Positions 36,701 through 46,430 are shown, counted from the first letter of the stretch. The stretch is 64,000 bases of DNA from Acetivibrio thermocellus ATCC 27405 (GCF_000015865.1 NC_009012.1:1-64000), one strand, 5' to 3'. The notes: generated by a model from the letters alone, not told the origin. A program made the numbers and translations.

Positions 36701-36869
36701 TTTATGCAGTAATCTTTTATATTCCCGTAACCTTAAATGAAAGTACATTAAAATTCTATTTATGACGAAATATTAAGATGAAATATATTATTAAGCCATA
36801 TAGCAAGTCAGTATGTTAAACGGAATGGAGAATCCAAAGCGGCAAGTCTTCATTCGCGGGGGTAAAATA

Positions 36870-37580
36870 ATGTTTGTGGAATTTATAAAAGGTTACGGGA
36901 TATTGCTTTGCTATTTTGCTGTCTGCGCCTCAAGTGCGCTTGTCCTGCGTCGTTTTGTTCCCATGCCCGATGAACTTTTCCGCAAGATTTTGCACATGAT
37001 ACTTTTAGGATCCATATTCGGATGGATGTATGCCTTTAAAACATGGTGGGTATCGGCAATTGCGGCTATAGTATTTATATTGATGGTTTTCCCGATTCTT
37101 GCATTTGCCGAACGTGTACCCGGCTATTCCCAATTGCTTATAGAGCGTAAAAAAGGTGAGATTAAGAGAAGTCTGATAGTAGTGTTTGTTATGTTTGCCA
37201 TACTGATTTGTCTTTGCTGGGGATGGCTCGGGGAAAGATATTTAGTGCTGGCATCGGTTTTGGCATGGGGATTGGGCGATGCGGCAGCGGCATTGGTGGG
37301 AAAACGTTTCGGGCGTCATTTCGTCAGAGGAAGACTGGTTGAAGGATGCAAGAGTCTTGAAGGTACTTTTGCGATGTTTGTTGTATCCTTTATTTCGGTG
37401 ATGATTGTCTTGATAGCTCATGACAAGGTAGAGTGGTATGCTTGTATTCCAATTGCGGCAGCAACTTCGGCGGTTTGTGCAATTGTGGAACTTTATACAA
37501 AGAACGGTATGGATACGCTGACATGTCCTTTGGCTGCAGCAGCGGTTTTAATACCGTTGGTTCATTTGTGGGGGGTATGA
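36870..37580 (+). CDS. Polyprenol/phytol-kinase-like membrane protein (CDP-transferase fold)
   Basis: 236 residues with about seven membrane helices. LAWGLGDAAAALVGKRFGRH and EGCKSLEGTFAMF are the conserved motifs of the dolichol kinase (SEC59), phytol/farnesol kinase (VTE5) and CTP-dependent lipid kinase family. It probably phosphorylates a prenyl alcohol, but the substrate is not determined. ATG 36870 has GGGGG upstream; longer in-frame starts lack support. The next gene begins 4 bp after its stop. Confidence 0.75.
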   Translation: MFVEFIKGYGILLCYFAVCASSALVLRRFVPMPDELFRKILHMILLGSIFGWMYAFKTWWVSAIAAIVFILMVFPILAFAERVPGYSQLLIERKKGEIKRSLIVVFVMFAILICLCWGWLGERYLVLASVLAWGLGDAAAALVGKRFGRHFVRGRLVEGCKSLEGTFAMFVVSFISVMIVLIAHDKVEWYACIPIAAATSAVCAIVELYTKNGMDTLTCPLAAAAVLIPLVHLWGV

Positions 37581-37584
37581 TATT

Positions 37585-38208
37585 ATGAAATCAAAATCAG
37601 GGGAGCGTACACTTCTGGCTTCTGTGTTGATGAGCTCGCCGGGACCGATAGTTGTGGGGACGGCACTTTTTTTTGGCCGCTCGTCTACGCAGTTTGCAGA
37701 CTTTATACGGCGTACGGCGGAACTAGGGGCAATAATTGTGTCGTGGATAGTGTTCCGGATTGTAAATAGAAAGAATGAAATCGACACAGCATACAGGAAT
37801 AAATTGGAACGCACTGCAAATTTATGTGTGGGAGCGGCAATGTGTCTGTCGGGAGCGGCTATGCTGTTTATTGCATTGTTTTCGCCTGACACTGAAAAGG
37901 GCAATGTTATCCCCGGACTTGTAATTGCGGTGCTTGGTGTGATAACAAACACATGGTTTTGGCTTAGATACCGTAGGCTCAACCGCGAAAAACCGAATGC
38001 GATACTTGCGGTACAAAGCAGGCTTTATTGTGCAAAGGCTGCTGTCGATGCCTGTGTAACCTCTTCCCTGACATTTGTTGCCGTTGCTCCTGCCCACCCC
38101 GCTTCATGGTATGTGGATTTGATTGGCTCGATAATAGTTGCATTTTATCTTGTTTTAAACGGTATTATTACAATACGCGGCAAAAATAACGTAATGAATT
38201 GGAAATGA
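37585..38208 (+). CDS. CDF-like membrane protein lacking transport ligands
   Basis: 207 residues with five to six membrane helices, similar in layout to the membrane domain of cation diffusion facilitators (Zn/Fe efflux). Helix 2 (RRTAELGAIIVSWIVF) and helix 5 (YCAKAAVDACVTSSLTF) sit where the family has H/D-x-x-x-D metal sites, but the histidines are missing. There is no cytoplasmic C-terminal domain. The start is 4 bp after the kinase-like gene. It may be a partner of that kinase or a repurposed transporter; the CDF assignment is moderate. Confidence 0.6.
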   Translation: MKSKSGERTLLASVLMSSPGPIVVGTALFFGRSSTQFADFIRRTAELGAIIVSWIVFRIVNRKNEIDTAYRNKLERTANLCVGAAMCLSGAAMLFIALFSPDTEKGNVIPGLVIAVLGVITNTWFWLRYRRLNREKPNAILAVQSRLYCAKAAVDACVTSSLTFVAVAPAHPASWYVDLIGSIIVAFYLVLNGIITIRGKNNVMNWK

Positions 38209-38210
38209 AA

Positions 38211-38262
38211 AAGAAGTACCCCCTGATGATTTTTTAAAGGATAATCAGAGGGTACTTTTTCT
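38211..38262. terminator. Bidirectional terminator between CDF-like gene and man26B
   Basis: AGTACCCCCTGAT pairs with ATCAGAGGGTACTT, flanked by AAAAAG on the left and TTTTTCTT on the right, so it can serve both converging genes. Confidence 0.8.
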
Positions 38263-38312
38263 TATTATTTTTCCATAACTATAATGAAATATTTAATCTC
38301 ATGATAGATCAG

Positions 38313-40085
38313 TTACTTTTGTGTAACGGGAAATTTTGTAATTGCTTTCATTATAAATCTTTTTAATATTGTCAAATCGGTTGAATTGATTGAACCGTCA
38401 CCGTTTAAATCTGCTGCTTTTTCAGGGACATTCATTCTTTCAAGAACTTTTAAAATATATTTCTTCAGTATCATATAATCGGTTGAGTTTATATTTCCGT
38501 CATTGTTCAAATCGCCGTAGTTGATATCCGGTATTTCACCATCATATTCATAAAGGTTTTCCGGAAGTTCATCCAAGGTGATTACATATTCACTGTTGTA
38601 GATAGTGTTCAAAAGTACGGGGTCGTTGTATCTGGGACTCATAAGGAAATCACCGTACCATGGGCAGAAATACAGCCACCAGGCTTCCTCATTAACTATA
38701 TTTTGAATATCGGGAATAACGTCATTTTCAGTCAATGCAACCATCTTTGTGTCGTTTGTGTAATTTACAAGTGTAAGGAATAATGATGATGCGGCGCTTG
38801 TGCCCCAGGTATTGGGTGAACCTTCATATTTGTCGTATCCGATAATGTCCACATACTCATCGCCGGGATACCATTCATAAGAATTGGCATATGTATAAAG
38901 GTTTACTTCCCATATCAAATTATGAATGCCGTATTTTTCGGTAAGAGTTTTATAAAGAAGTTTCCAGAGTTCCTTGTAAACTTCAGCACCTGCAGAACCC
39001 CACCAGAACCATGCGCCGGAGCCGTCGGTGTTGTTGTAGCCTTCAGCTTCATGGAACGGACGGAAAAGTATAGGAATGTTTTGCTCCTGAAGAATTAAAA
39101 GCTGCTCTGCAAGGTCTTCAATTGCCATCATCAGGTAAGCATGTTCTTTTGTTGTTTCATCAAGGCAGTTTGCGGTATTAAAGCTGCTTGTCGGTTTGTA
39201 TGTACAGTTTGTCCAATCCACCGGCTCACCGAGTTTATAACTTGCAAAATCCCTGGGAATATTTATATGCCAGCATGCTGTTGCAATACCGCCGCGATTT
39301 TTTACCCAGTCGATTATACGTGCCGTTGTACCGTCTTCCCATCCGTACAGAGGATTGTAGTTCATGAAATCAAAGCCTCTGATTGCAGGATATTTGCCTG
39401 TCTTCTCATAAATATAATCGAATTCAAGTTCATAATTGCCGTCGTTTCCGTTTCCGTAAATCTCCTGCTGGCCGGAAATAACATATTTTCCGTACACGCT
39501 GGTAAGGTATTTCATAAGAGCTCTTGTTTCAGGAGTTGCATTTGGATCACACGGAGTCGGGTCAATTATATGATCGGGCATGTCAGCATGGTCAAAGTAT
39601 ATTTTGTCGTACAGTATAAAGCCCCAGCTTCCGGAGGAACCTATCTCAATAGTTGCTTTACCGGCCTCAAGATAGAAGAATCCGAAACTGTAATCAATCC
39701 ATTGGCCTTTGTTTGGAATAAAATAGTTGCTGTGTGATTTTCCGTTGATGCTTATAACCTGCATTCTGGTCTCATCTTCTTTGCCAAGATACATCCAGCA
39801 TCTTGTGGAAAGCTCATACATACCGTTTTCAGGAATGGTGACTTCCAATGTTATCGTTCCCGAGTTGGCCACCCATACGAATCCGTCGCCGGAATATCCG
39901 GGATATTGAGTTCCGTATACATTGGTGGTAACAACGGCACCGTTGCCAAGAGTGCAATCTTCTGCTTCAACGTCCACAGGAAGGGAATATGCAGCATAAG
40001 TTGAAACGGGCATGACTAAAAGAACGGAAAACACCATTGCAAATGTTACCAGCAGACTCAGTGTCCTGCCAAAAATTTTCCCCAT
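38313..40085 (-). CDS. man26B: Cellulosomal beta-mannanase: CBM35-GH26-dockerin
   Basis: A 590-residue secreted endo-beta-1,4-mannanase. Signal peptide (1-32), CBM35 (about 36-170, VEAEDCTLGNGA...GFVWVANSGTITLEV), a GH26 (beta/alpha)8 domain (about 185-500), then a type I dockerin (about 520-585; GDLNNDGNINSTDYMILKKY and DLNGDGSINSTDL). The acid/base Glu is in LFRPFHEAEGYN and the nucleophile Glu in MVALTENDVIPD. Length and order match the Man26B mannanase known from this species. AAGGAG lies before ATG 40085. The 368-bp upstream gap (40086-40453) is shared with a divergent gene and is AT-rich; I see no clear SigI promoter for the mannanase in it. Confidence 0.92.
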   Translation of the reverse strand: MGKIFGRTLSLLVTFAMVFSVLLVMPVSTYAAYSLPVDVEAEDCTLGNGAVVTTNVYGTQYPGYSGDGFVWVANSGTITLEVTIPENGMYELSTRCWMYLGKEDETRMQVISINGKSHSNYFIPNKGQWIDYSFGFFYLEAGKATIEIGSSGSWGFILYDKIYFDHADMPDHIIDPTPCDPNATPETRALMKYLTSVYGKYVISGQQEIYGNGNDGNYELEFDYIYEKTGKYPAIRGFDFMNYNPLYGWEDGTTARIIDWVKNRGGIATACWHINIPRDFASYKLGEPVDWTNCTYKPTSSFNTANCLDETTKEHAYLMMAIEDLAEQLLILQEQNIPILFRPFHEAEGYNNTDGSGAWFWWGSAGAEVYKELWKLLYKTLTEKYGIHNLIWEVNLYTYANSYEWYPGDEYVDIIGYDKYEGSPNTWGTSAASSLFLTLVNYTNDTKMVALTENDVIPDIQNIVNEEAWWLYFCPWYGDFLMSPRYNDPVLLNTIYNSEYVITLDELPENLYEYDGEIPDINYGDLNNDGNINSTDYMILKKYILKVLERMNVPEKAADLNGDGSINSTDLTILKRFIMKAITKFPVTQK

Positions 40086-40365
40086 AAAAATACACTCCTT
40101 AAATAATAAAAAATTTATTAAAAATAAAAATAACTATCTCATTAATAATAATTAGTAAAAGTATTTATTTTTTGTGTACATGAAAAAACTACAATTATTG
40201 GGAAGTTGGCGCGAAATACTTTTGGAAAGTATACTGCTTAAAAGTGTATTGTTTGTTGTTATGTAAAGACGTGCAACTCCTTATACTAATTAAATTTTAG
40301 CACATTCATCGCATAATATCAATTATTCAAATCATGACCGGGTTTATGCCGGCAGGCGCGTTACA

Positions 40366-40395
40366 TTTACAAAAATCATTTTACTGTAGTATAAT
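40366..40395 (+). promoter_or_regulatory. SigA-type promoter of the TetM/NYN fusion gene
   Basis: TTTACA (40366-40371), an 18-bp spacer and TATAAT (40390-40395), about 60 bp before the start codon. No Tet-type attenuator is evident in the short leader. Confidence 0.65.
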
Positions 40396-40453
40396 AAGCT
40401 TGTTTCTATTGATACTAAATGAATAAAAAACGACCGGGAAAAGAGAAAAGAAT

Positions 40454-43120
40454 ATGAAGAAGTTGGTAGTTGGAATATTGGCGCATGTTGACGCAGGAAA
40501 GACAACATTATCAGAGGCCCTGCTGTATGTGAGCGGAAAAATAAGAAAATTGGGAAGAGTTGATAACAAAGATGCTTACCTGGACACCTATGAACTCGAA
40601 AGGGCCAGGGGCATCACTATTTTTTCCAAGCAGGCCGTTTTTGAAGTGGGGGACACCCGGATTACCTTGCTGGATACTCCGGGCCATGTGGATTTTTCGG
40701 CTGAGATGGAGAGAACCCTTCAAGTGCTGGATTATGCCATTTTAGTTGTCAGCGGTGCTGATGGAGTGCAGGGACATACCAAAACCCTGTGGCATCTTCT
40801 TGAAATCTACAAGATACCTGTGTTTATATTTGTCAATAAAATGGACCAGAACGGGACAAACAAGGATAAAGTAATTAATGAAATAAAAAAGCAGTTGGAT
40901 GACAGATGCATAGAATTTAGTGAAGAAAATCCAGAAGAGTTTTTTGACCGGCTGGCAATGTGTGATGAAATGATAATGGAGACGTATCTTGAGAAAGGAC
41001 GGGTTGAAACCTCGCAGATTAGTGCTGCCGTAAAAGAACGAAAGGTATTTCCGTGTTTTTTCGGTTCGGCATTGAAATTGGAAGGTGTCGAGGAATTTAT
41101 TCACGGTCTTATGAAATATACTGTAGTCCCAAGTTACCCTAATGAATTTGGTGCCAAGATATTTAAAATAACAAGGGACGAGCAGGGAAACCGTCTTACC
41201 CACATGAAGCTGACCGGCGGGAAACTCAAGGTAAGAGATGTTTTGACAAACGGCGTGTGGGAAGAAAAAGTGAATCAAATCCGCATCTACTCCGGAGAAA
41301 AATTTGAAGCGGTAAGCGAGGTGGATGCGGGCACCGTGTTTGCAGTGACCGGCCTTACCCAATCCAGACCGGGAGAAGGTCTTGGAATTGAGAAATCTTC
41401 AGGTGCGCCGCTGTTGGAGCCTGTGCTGCAGTATCAAATCATACTTCCGGAAGGTTGTGACCCAAGAGCGATGCTGCCCAAGCTTAGGCAGATTGAAGAT
41501 GAGGAACCGGAGCTTAACATTGTCTGGGATGAACAGTTGCAGGAAATCCGGGTCCGGGTCATGGGAGAGGTACAGATTGAAATTCTGCAAAGCATTATAA
41601 AAAGCCGTTTTGGAGTTGATGTTGCTTTTGACGACGGAAGTATAGTATATAAAGAGACTATTGCCAATACTGTTGAAGGAGTGGGGCATTTTGAGCCACT
41701 CAGACACTATGCGGAAGTTCACTTGCTATTGAAGCCCGGAGAGAGGGGAAGCGGCCTTAAGTTTGATGTAAACTGCAGTGAGGATGTTTTGGCTAAAAGT
41801 TGGCAGAGACTGGTTTTAACCCACCTTGAAGAAAAAGTTCATAAAGGGGTTTTGACGGGTTCGGCGATTACGGATATGAAAATTACTTTGGTATCCGGAA
41901 GGGCGCACAACAAGCATACTCAGGGCGGCGACTTCAGGGAGGCTACTTACCGTGCGGTGCGTCAGGGTTTGAAAGAAGCGGAATCCATACTGCTTGAGCC
42001 CTATTATGACTTTCAGCTGGAAGTGCCGGAAAAAATGGTGGGAAGAGCCATGATGGATATTGAGAAAATGCACGGCACATGTGAGATATCCCAGATAAAC
42101 GGCGATATGGCAGTTTTGGTTGGCAGCGCTCCCGTTGTCACCATGAGGAATTATCAGAAAGAGGTTGTGGCATATACCAAAGGTCTTGGCAGACTGTTTT
42201 GCAGTTTTAAAGGGTATGAGCCGTGCCATAATGCGCAGGAAGTTATAGAGCGCATAGGATATGATTCGGAAAGGGATGTGGAAAATCCCACAGGTTCCGT
42301 ATTTTGCGCCAATGGTGTCAGTTTTTTGGTAAGTTGGGATGAAGTAAAGAATTACATGCATGTGGAGAGCTATTTTCAGAAAAAAGAGGATGAAGAAAAT
42401 TTAAACCAAAACCGGCCTGTGTATTCGGGAGAAAAAGCGATAAGCCTGGAAGAAATTGATCAAATTATGAATAAAACCTTTTATGCAAACCAGGGAAGGA
42501 AATCTGCATGGAAGAGGCAAAAGGCATCGGAAGAAAGGTATTACAAACCTGCAGCCGGTGCAAAAAGGCATGAGGCAAAAGAAGAGTATCTTTTGGTGGA
42601 CGGATATAACATCATCTATGCATGGCCGGAGTTAAAAAAGCTTGCCGATGAGAATTTGGACGGCGCAAGAATGAAATTGCTTGATATGCTGAGCAATTAC
42701 CAATGGATTCGAAGATGTCATGTCATTGTCGTATTTGATGCTTACCGTGTTGAGGGACATAAAGAAGAGATAATAGATTATTATAATATCCATGTGGTTT
42801 ATACGAGAGAGGCTCAAACAGCGGATCAGTATATTGAGAAATTTGCCTATGAAAACAGTAAAAACTATGATATCACTGTTGCCACATCCGACGGATTGCA
42901 GCAGATAATTGTAAGGGGAGAAGGATGCGCACTGCTGTCCGCAAGGGAGCTTAAGGCTGAGCTTGAAGCTGCCAATGAAAGAATAAAACAGGAATACCAT
43001 AAAATGAATAAAATAGACCGCAATTATTTGGGCGATGCTTTGTCTACGAAAGCAAAACGGCATATGGAAGATTTGATTGAAGAAGAAAATAAGAATAACG
43101 GAATTAAAAAAGATAAATAA
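40454..43120 (+). CDS. TetM-like ribosomal-protection GTPase fused to a NYN/YacP (Rae1-like) nuclease domain
   Basis: 888 residues. The first about 650 are an EF-G-type translational GTPase of the tetracycline ribosomal-protection family: AHVDAGKTTLSEALL (G1), ERARGITI (G2), DTPGHVDF (G3), NKMD (G4), and domains III-V ending near RLFCSFKGYEPCHNAQ. After a charged linker, about residues 711-865 form a NYN domain like YacP/Rae1: LLVDGYNIIYAWPEL, VIVVFDAYRVEG, VVYTREAQTADQYIEKF and VATSDGLQQ, with acidic residues positioned for metal-dependent RNA cleavage. Rae1 of Bacillus cleaves mRNA in the ribosomal A site, the same site TetM-like proteins enter. The combination suggests a ribosome-rescue or mRNA-surveillance factor rather than a plain resistance protein. 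No accessory resistance genes adjoin. Confidence 0.88.
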   Translation: MKKLVVGILAHVDAGKTTLSEALLYVSGKIRKLGRVDNKDAYLDTYELERARGITIFSKQAVFEVGDTRITLLDTPGHVDFSAEMERTLQVLDYAILVVSGADGVQGHTKTLWHLLEIYKIPVFIFVNKMDQNGTNKDKVINEIKKQLDDRCIEFSEENPEEFFDRLAMCDEMIMETYLEKGRVETSQISAAVKERKVFPCFFGSALKLEGVEEFIHGLMKYTVVPSYPNEFGAKIFKITRDEQGNRLTHMKLTGGKLKVRDVLTNGVWEEKVNQIRIYSGEKFEAVSEVDAGTVFAVTGLTQSRPGEGLGIEKSSGAPLLEPVLQYQIILPEGCDPRAMLPKLRQIEDEEPELNIVWDEQLQEIRVRVMGEVQIEILQSIIKSRFGVDVAFDDGSIVYKETIANTVEGVGHFEPLRHYAEVHLLLKPGERGSGLKFDVNCSEDVLAKSWQRLVLTHLEEKVHKGVLTGSAITDMKITLVSGRAHNKHTQGGDFREATYRAVRQGLKEAESILLEPYYDFQLEVPEKMVGRAMMDIEKMHGTCEISQINGDMAVLVGSAPVVTMRNYQKEVVAYTKGLGRLFCSFKGYEPCHNAQEVIERIGYDSERDVENPTGSVFCANGVSFLVSWDEVKNYMHVESYFQKKEDEENLNQNRPVYSGEKAISLEEIDQIMNKTFYANQGRKSAWKRQKASEERYYKPAAGAKRHEAKEEYLLVDGYNIIYAWPELKKLADENLDGARMKLLDMLSNYQWIRRCHVIVVFDAYRVEGHKEEIIDYYNIHVVYTREAQTADQYIEKFAYENSKNYDITVATSDGLQQIIVRGEGCALLSARELKAELEAANERIKQEYHKMNKIDRNYLGDALSTKAKRHMEDLIEEENKNNGIKKDK

Positions 43121-43173
43121 TTAAGGAATGTAAAATTTTGCATTTATAATATGATGAATTTCATATTGTGGAC

Positions 43174-43220
43174 AATTTATGGTGATTAAAAATTTATGGT
43201 GATTAAATTTATAGTGATTA
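43174..43220. repeat. Short AT-rich tandem repeat
   Basis: Three consecutive near-copies of AATTTATGGTGATTA (the third reads ATAGTGATTA), 15-17 bp each, in the gap between two converging genes. Probably slippage; no function inferred. Confidence 0.6.
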
Positions 43221-43236
43221 ATTATAGAAATTCAAA

Positions 43237-43896
43237 TTACAATAATTCAAAATGGTTTTTGTTATAATTTAAAATACCTTCTTTTCTAAGCTTGCTAAGT
43301 TCCGCCGACATTGCGCTGCGGTCAACCGACAGATAATCTGCAAGTTCCTGACGGTTGAACGGAATGGAAAAACGATTGCTGCCTGCCTTTTGTGCCTCAC
43401 TGGAAAGATAGGCCAAAAGCTTTTCCCGAGTGGTACGCTTTGAAATAAACTCAATTTTTTGTGTTAAAGATATATTTTTCATCGCAGTAATATGCAGCAT
43501 ATTTTGAATCAGGCGACTGTGAAAAGCGCAGGCAGTAGCACATGGCTTTGCGAGTTTACGGCAGTCGATAAAAAGAAGATCGCTTTCGGTGGTTGTAATT
43601 ACACTGACCGGAAGAGCTTCTATTTGAGCACAGGCAAAAGATTCGGCAAACAGATTGCCCACACCTATCCTGGCCAGGATACTTCTGTTACCGTAATAAT
43701 CTTCCTGTACAATCTGAACCTCTCCTGACAAAACTATGCCAAAAGAATTAATGGCCTCACCGCTCATAAAAACAATCTCGTTTTTTTTGTAATGCTCAAG
43801 CTTGCTTGACAAACAGGCCAAAAGCGAAAGCAAATCCGATTCGTCAATTCCTTTAAACAAATTAACTTTTTTTAAAACATCCAAATATTTTTTCAT
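43237..43896 (-). CDS. Crp/Fnr-family transcription regulator
   Basis: 219 residues. The N-terminal cyclic-nucleotide-binding-like beta barrel (about 20-120; SGEAINSFGIVLSGEVQIV, then GNLFAESFAC) is followed by a dimer helix and a C-terminal winged helix (about 150-215; FNRQELADYLSVDRSAMSAE). There is no N-terminal Fe-S cysteine cluster as in Fnr. ATG 43896 with AGAGG upstream is chosen, since the longer upstream frame has no regulator character. It diverges from a ferredoxin-hcp pair across 114 bp, so it is a likely HcpR-like regulator of them. Confidence 0.88.
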   Translation of the reverse strand: MKKYLDVLKKVNLFKGIDESDLLSLLACLSSKLEHYKKNEIVFMSGEAINSFGIVLSGEVQIVQEDYYGNRSILARIGVGNLFAESFACAQIEALPVSVITTTESDLLFIDCRKLAKPCATACAFHSRLIQNMLHITAMKNISLTQKIEFISKRTTREKLLAYLSSEAQKAGSNRFSIPFNRQELADYLSVDRSAMSAELSKLRKEGILNYNKNHFELL

Positions 43897-43909
43897 AGCA
43901 ACCTCTTTT

Positions 43910-43925
43910 TGTTGTATTTCCAACA
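43910..43925. promoter_or_regulatory. Candidate operator in the regulator/ferredoxin-hcp intergenic region
   Basis: TGTTG-TATTTC-CAACA is a perfect 5-bp inverted repeat with a 6-bp spacer, in the size range of Crp/Fnr sites, lying between the divergent genes. The core does not match the canonical TGTGA. Assignment rests on position. Confidence 0.35.
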
Positions 43926-44010
43926 GACTTATCAGTTTCAGTATAGTAAACTTAAAACATAAAGTCAATGAAACAAATATAAAAAGTTCAAAAAACAGGA
44001 GGTTAGTAAA

Positions 44011-44715
44011 ATGATTCGTAGAGTAATAAAGATAGATGAAGATAAATGCATAGGATGTGAATTGTGTGTAAATGCCTGCCACGAGGGAGCCATAGGGATG
44101 GTGAACGGAAAGGCGAAGCTTTTGCGGGATGATTACTGCGACGGCCTGGGTGACTGCCTTCCGGTTTGCCCCACAGGAGCCATCACCTTTGAAGAGCGTG
44201 AAGCGGCAGAGTATAACGAAGCAGCCGTTCAGGAAAACAAGCTGAAAAAGCAGAAAGAAGATTTGCCTTGCGGATGTCCCGGTACGCAGATGAGAACTAT
44301 CAACAGGGAAAATGAACACAAAGCCGAGCCTGCGGAGACTTACGAGAACATGAGCCGGCTTTCCCAGTGGCCTGTTCAAATCAAACTTGTACCGGTCAAT
44401 GCGCCGTATTTTGAAAATGCAAATCTTTTGATTGCAGCGGATTGCACCGCATATGCCTATGGAAATTTCCATAATAAATTTATGAAAAACAGAATAACTT
44501 TGATTGGTTGTCCGAAGCTGGACGATGTGGACTACACCGAAAAGCTTACGGCAATTATCAAAAACAACAATATCAAAAGCGTCACAGTTGTGCGTATGGA
44601 GGTTCCATGCTGCGGAGGAATTGAAAACGCGGTAAAAAGAGCTCTTTTAAACAGTGGAAAACTCATACCCTGGCAGGTTGTGACAATTTCAACCAACGGC
44701 GAAATCCTTGAATAA
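44011..44715 (+). CDS. 4Fe-4S ferredoxin-domain protein linked to hcp
   Basis: 234 residues. Two clusters are visible at the N-terminus: CIGCELCVNACHEGAIG and the irregular CDGLGDCLPVCPTGAI. An insert CGCPG (about 91) and a C-terminal domain with ADCTAYAY, GCPKLDD and VPCCGG follow. Proteins of this layout occur with hcp and probably pass electrons to it. GGAGG lies before the ATG, and hcp begins 59 bp after the stop. Confidence 0.82.
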   Translation: MIRRVIKIDEDKCIGCELCVNACHEGAIGMVNGKAKLLRDDYCDGLGDCLPVCPTGAITFEEREAAEYNEAAVQENKLKKQKEDLPCGCPGTQMRTINRENEHKAEPAETYENMSRLSQWPVQIKLVPVNAPYFENANLLIAADCTAYAYGNFHNKFMKNRITLIGCPKLDDVDYTEKLTAIIKNNNIKSVTVVRMEVPCCGGIENAVKRALLNSGKLIPWQVVTISTNGEILE

Positions 44716-44774
44716 ACGGTTTTATAAACCTTATTTATAGACCTAAATAAAAAAGCATAAAAGGAGGAAAAGCA

Positions 44775-46403
44775 ATGAGCATGTTTTGTTATCAATGTCA
44801 GGAAACTGCAGGAGGAAAAGGCTGCACAGTACGCGGGGTGTGCGGCAAGAATGAGGAAGTTGCAAAGCTCCAGGATCTTTTGCTTTACACCGTTAAAGGC
44901 ATCTCATATATCGTTACCAAGGGAAATATTGATGCCGCAAAACTTGGAAATACAAACCATGAAGTATTAAGCAGCCTGTTTATGACAATTACCAATGTGA
45001 ATTTTGACGATGGTTCAATTGAAAAACAGATAAGAAAAATGCTTGCCGTAAGGGACGAAATGAAAAAGTCCGTACAGGCGGAAGGCCTTCATGATGCGGC
45101 GGTATTTTCTGTGGATTCAAGAGAATCCATGTTAAAAAAAGCCGATTCTGTGGGGGTACTCTCCACTCAAAATGAAGATATACGTTCATTAAGAGAAATG
45201 ATTACCTATGGTGTCAAGGGTATGGCAGCCTATGCCGAGCATGCGAAAAATATAGGAAAAGAAGACAAGGAAATCTATTCCTTTATATATGAGGCTTTGG
45301 CGGCAACTTTGGACGACTCTCTTTCAGTTGACGACCTTTTTGCGCTGACACTCAAAACCGGTGAATACGGTGTAAAGGTTATGGCGCTTCTGGACGAGGC
45401 CAATACATCAAGGTTCGGAAATCCGGAAATTACCGAAGTTAATATCGGAGTCAGAAAAAATCCGGCCATCCTTGTTTCCGGGCATGACCTTACCGATCTT
45501 GAACAGCTTTTGGAGCAGACAAAAGGAACAGGCGTGGATGTATACACCCATGGCGAAATGCTTCCGGCCCACTACTATCCGGCTTTCAAAAAGTATGACA
45601 ATTTCGTGGGCAACTACGGAAACGCATGGTGGAAGCAGGTGGAAGAATTTGAGTCCTTCCACGGGCCTATTTTGTTTACTACAAACTGTATTGTTCCGCC
45701 AAGGAGCGAAGAGGTCAGAAGAAGGATATTTACAACAGGTTCGGCAGGTTTCCCCGGATGCAAGCATATTGAAGCCGATGAAAACGGCAAGAAGGATTTT
45801 TCGGAGATAATTGAGCTTGCGAAAACTTTGCCTGCTCCTGATGAAATTGAAACGGGAAGCATTGTCGGCGGATTTGCCCACAATCAGGTAATGGCCCTTG
45901 CCGACAAGGTGGTTGAAGCCGTCAAATCCGGAGCTGTTAAAAAGTTCTTTGTTATGGCCGGATGCGATGGGCGCATGAAGTCCAGAAGTTATTACACCGA
46001 GTTTGCCCAAAACCTTCCTAAAGACACTGTGATTTTAACGGCAGGATGTGCAAAATATCGTTATAACAAGTTGGGACTGGGCGATATAGGCGGTATTCCG
46101 AGGGTGCTTGATGCCGGACAGTGCAACGATTCGTATTCTTTGGCGGTTATTGCCCTGAAACTTAAAGAAGTATTTGGACTGGACGATATCAACAAGCTTC
46201 CGATTGCCTTTAATATAGCGTGGTATGAGCAGAAAGCCGTAATAGTTCTTTTGGCTCTCTTGTATCTGGGCGTGAAGAATATTCATCTTGGACCTACGCT
46301 TCCGGGATTCCTTTCACCCAATGTGGCAAAGGTTCTGGTGGAGAAGTTTGGCATCGCAGGTATTGGCACTGTTGAAGATGATATCAAATTGTTTATGTCT
46401 TAA
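44775..46403 (+). CDS. hcp: Hybrid cluster protein (hydroxylamine reductase)
   Basis: A 542-residue redox enzyme with an N-terminal [4Fe-4S] site [20 protein letters not shown] and the hybrid 4Fe-2O-2S cluster ligands seen in [39 protein letters not shown] and [12 protein letters not shown]. It reduces hydroxylamine and/or nitric oxide and protects against nitrosative or oxidative stress. Length is typical of the class I protein of strict anaerobes. AAGGAGG precedes the ATG. Probably co-transcribed with the ferredoxin gene and controlled by the divergent Crp/Fnr protein. Confidence 0.95.
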   Translation: MSMFCYQCQETAGGKGCTVRGVCGKNEEVAKLQDLLLYTVKGISYIVTKGNIDAAKLGNTNHEVLSSLFMTITNVNFDDGSIEKQIRKMLAVRDEMKKSVQAEGLHDAAVFSVDSRESMLKKADSVGVLSTQNEDIRSLREMITYGVKGMAAYAEHAKNIGKEDKEIYSFIYEALAATLDDSLSVDDLFALTLKTGEYGVKVMALLDEANTSRFGNPEITEVNIGVRKNPAILVSGHDLTDLEQLLEQTKGTGVDVYTHGEMLPAHYYPAFKKYDNFVGNYGNAWWKQVEEFESFHGPILFTTNCIVPPRSEEVRRRIFTTGSAGFPGCKHIEADENGKKDFSEIIELAKTLPAPDEIETGSIVGGFAHNQVMALADKVVEAVKSGAVKKFFVMAGCDGRMKSRSYYTEFAQNLPKDTVILTAGCAKYRYNKLGLGDIGGIPRVLDAGQCNDSYSLAVIALKLKEVFGLDDINKLPIAFNIAWYEQKAVIVLLALLYLGVKNIHLGPTLPGFLSPNVAKVLVEKFGIAGIGTVEDDIKLFMS

Positions 46404-46430
46404 AACTTAAAATAAAGCATGGAATAACAG

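Noticed and set aside
36813-36869. Upstream ATG 36813 for the polyprenol-kinase-like gene
   Set aside because: No ribosome site there, and it would add a hydrophilic tail before the first membrane helix. ATG 36870 has GGGGG upstream.
40454-43120. Plain tetracycline-resistance gene
   Set aside because: There are no resistance neighbours, mobile-element borders or Tet attenuator, and the C-terminal NYN domain is absent from true Tet(M)/Tet(O) proteins.
43174-43220. CRISPR-like repeat
   Set aside because: Only three AT-rich near-copies with no spacers; no cas genes in the window.
43897-44472. N-terminal extension of the Crp/Fnr frame to 44472 on the minus strand
   Set aside because: It runs antisense through the ferredoxin gene and has no regulator similarity. 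ATG 43896 with AGAGG fits the family start.
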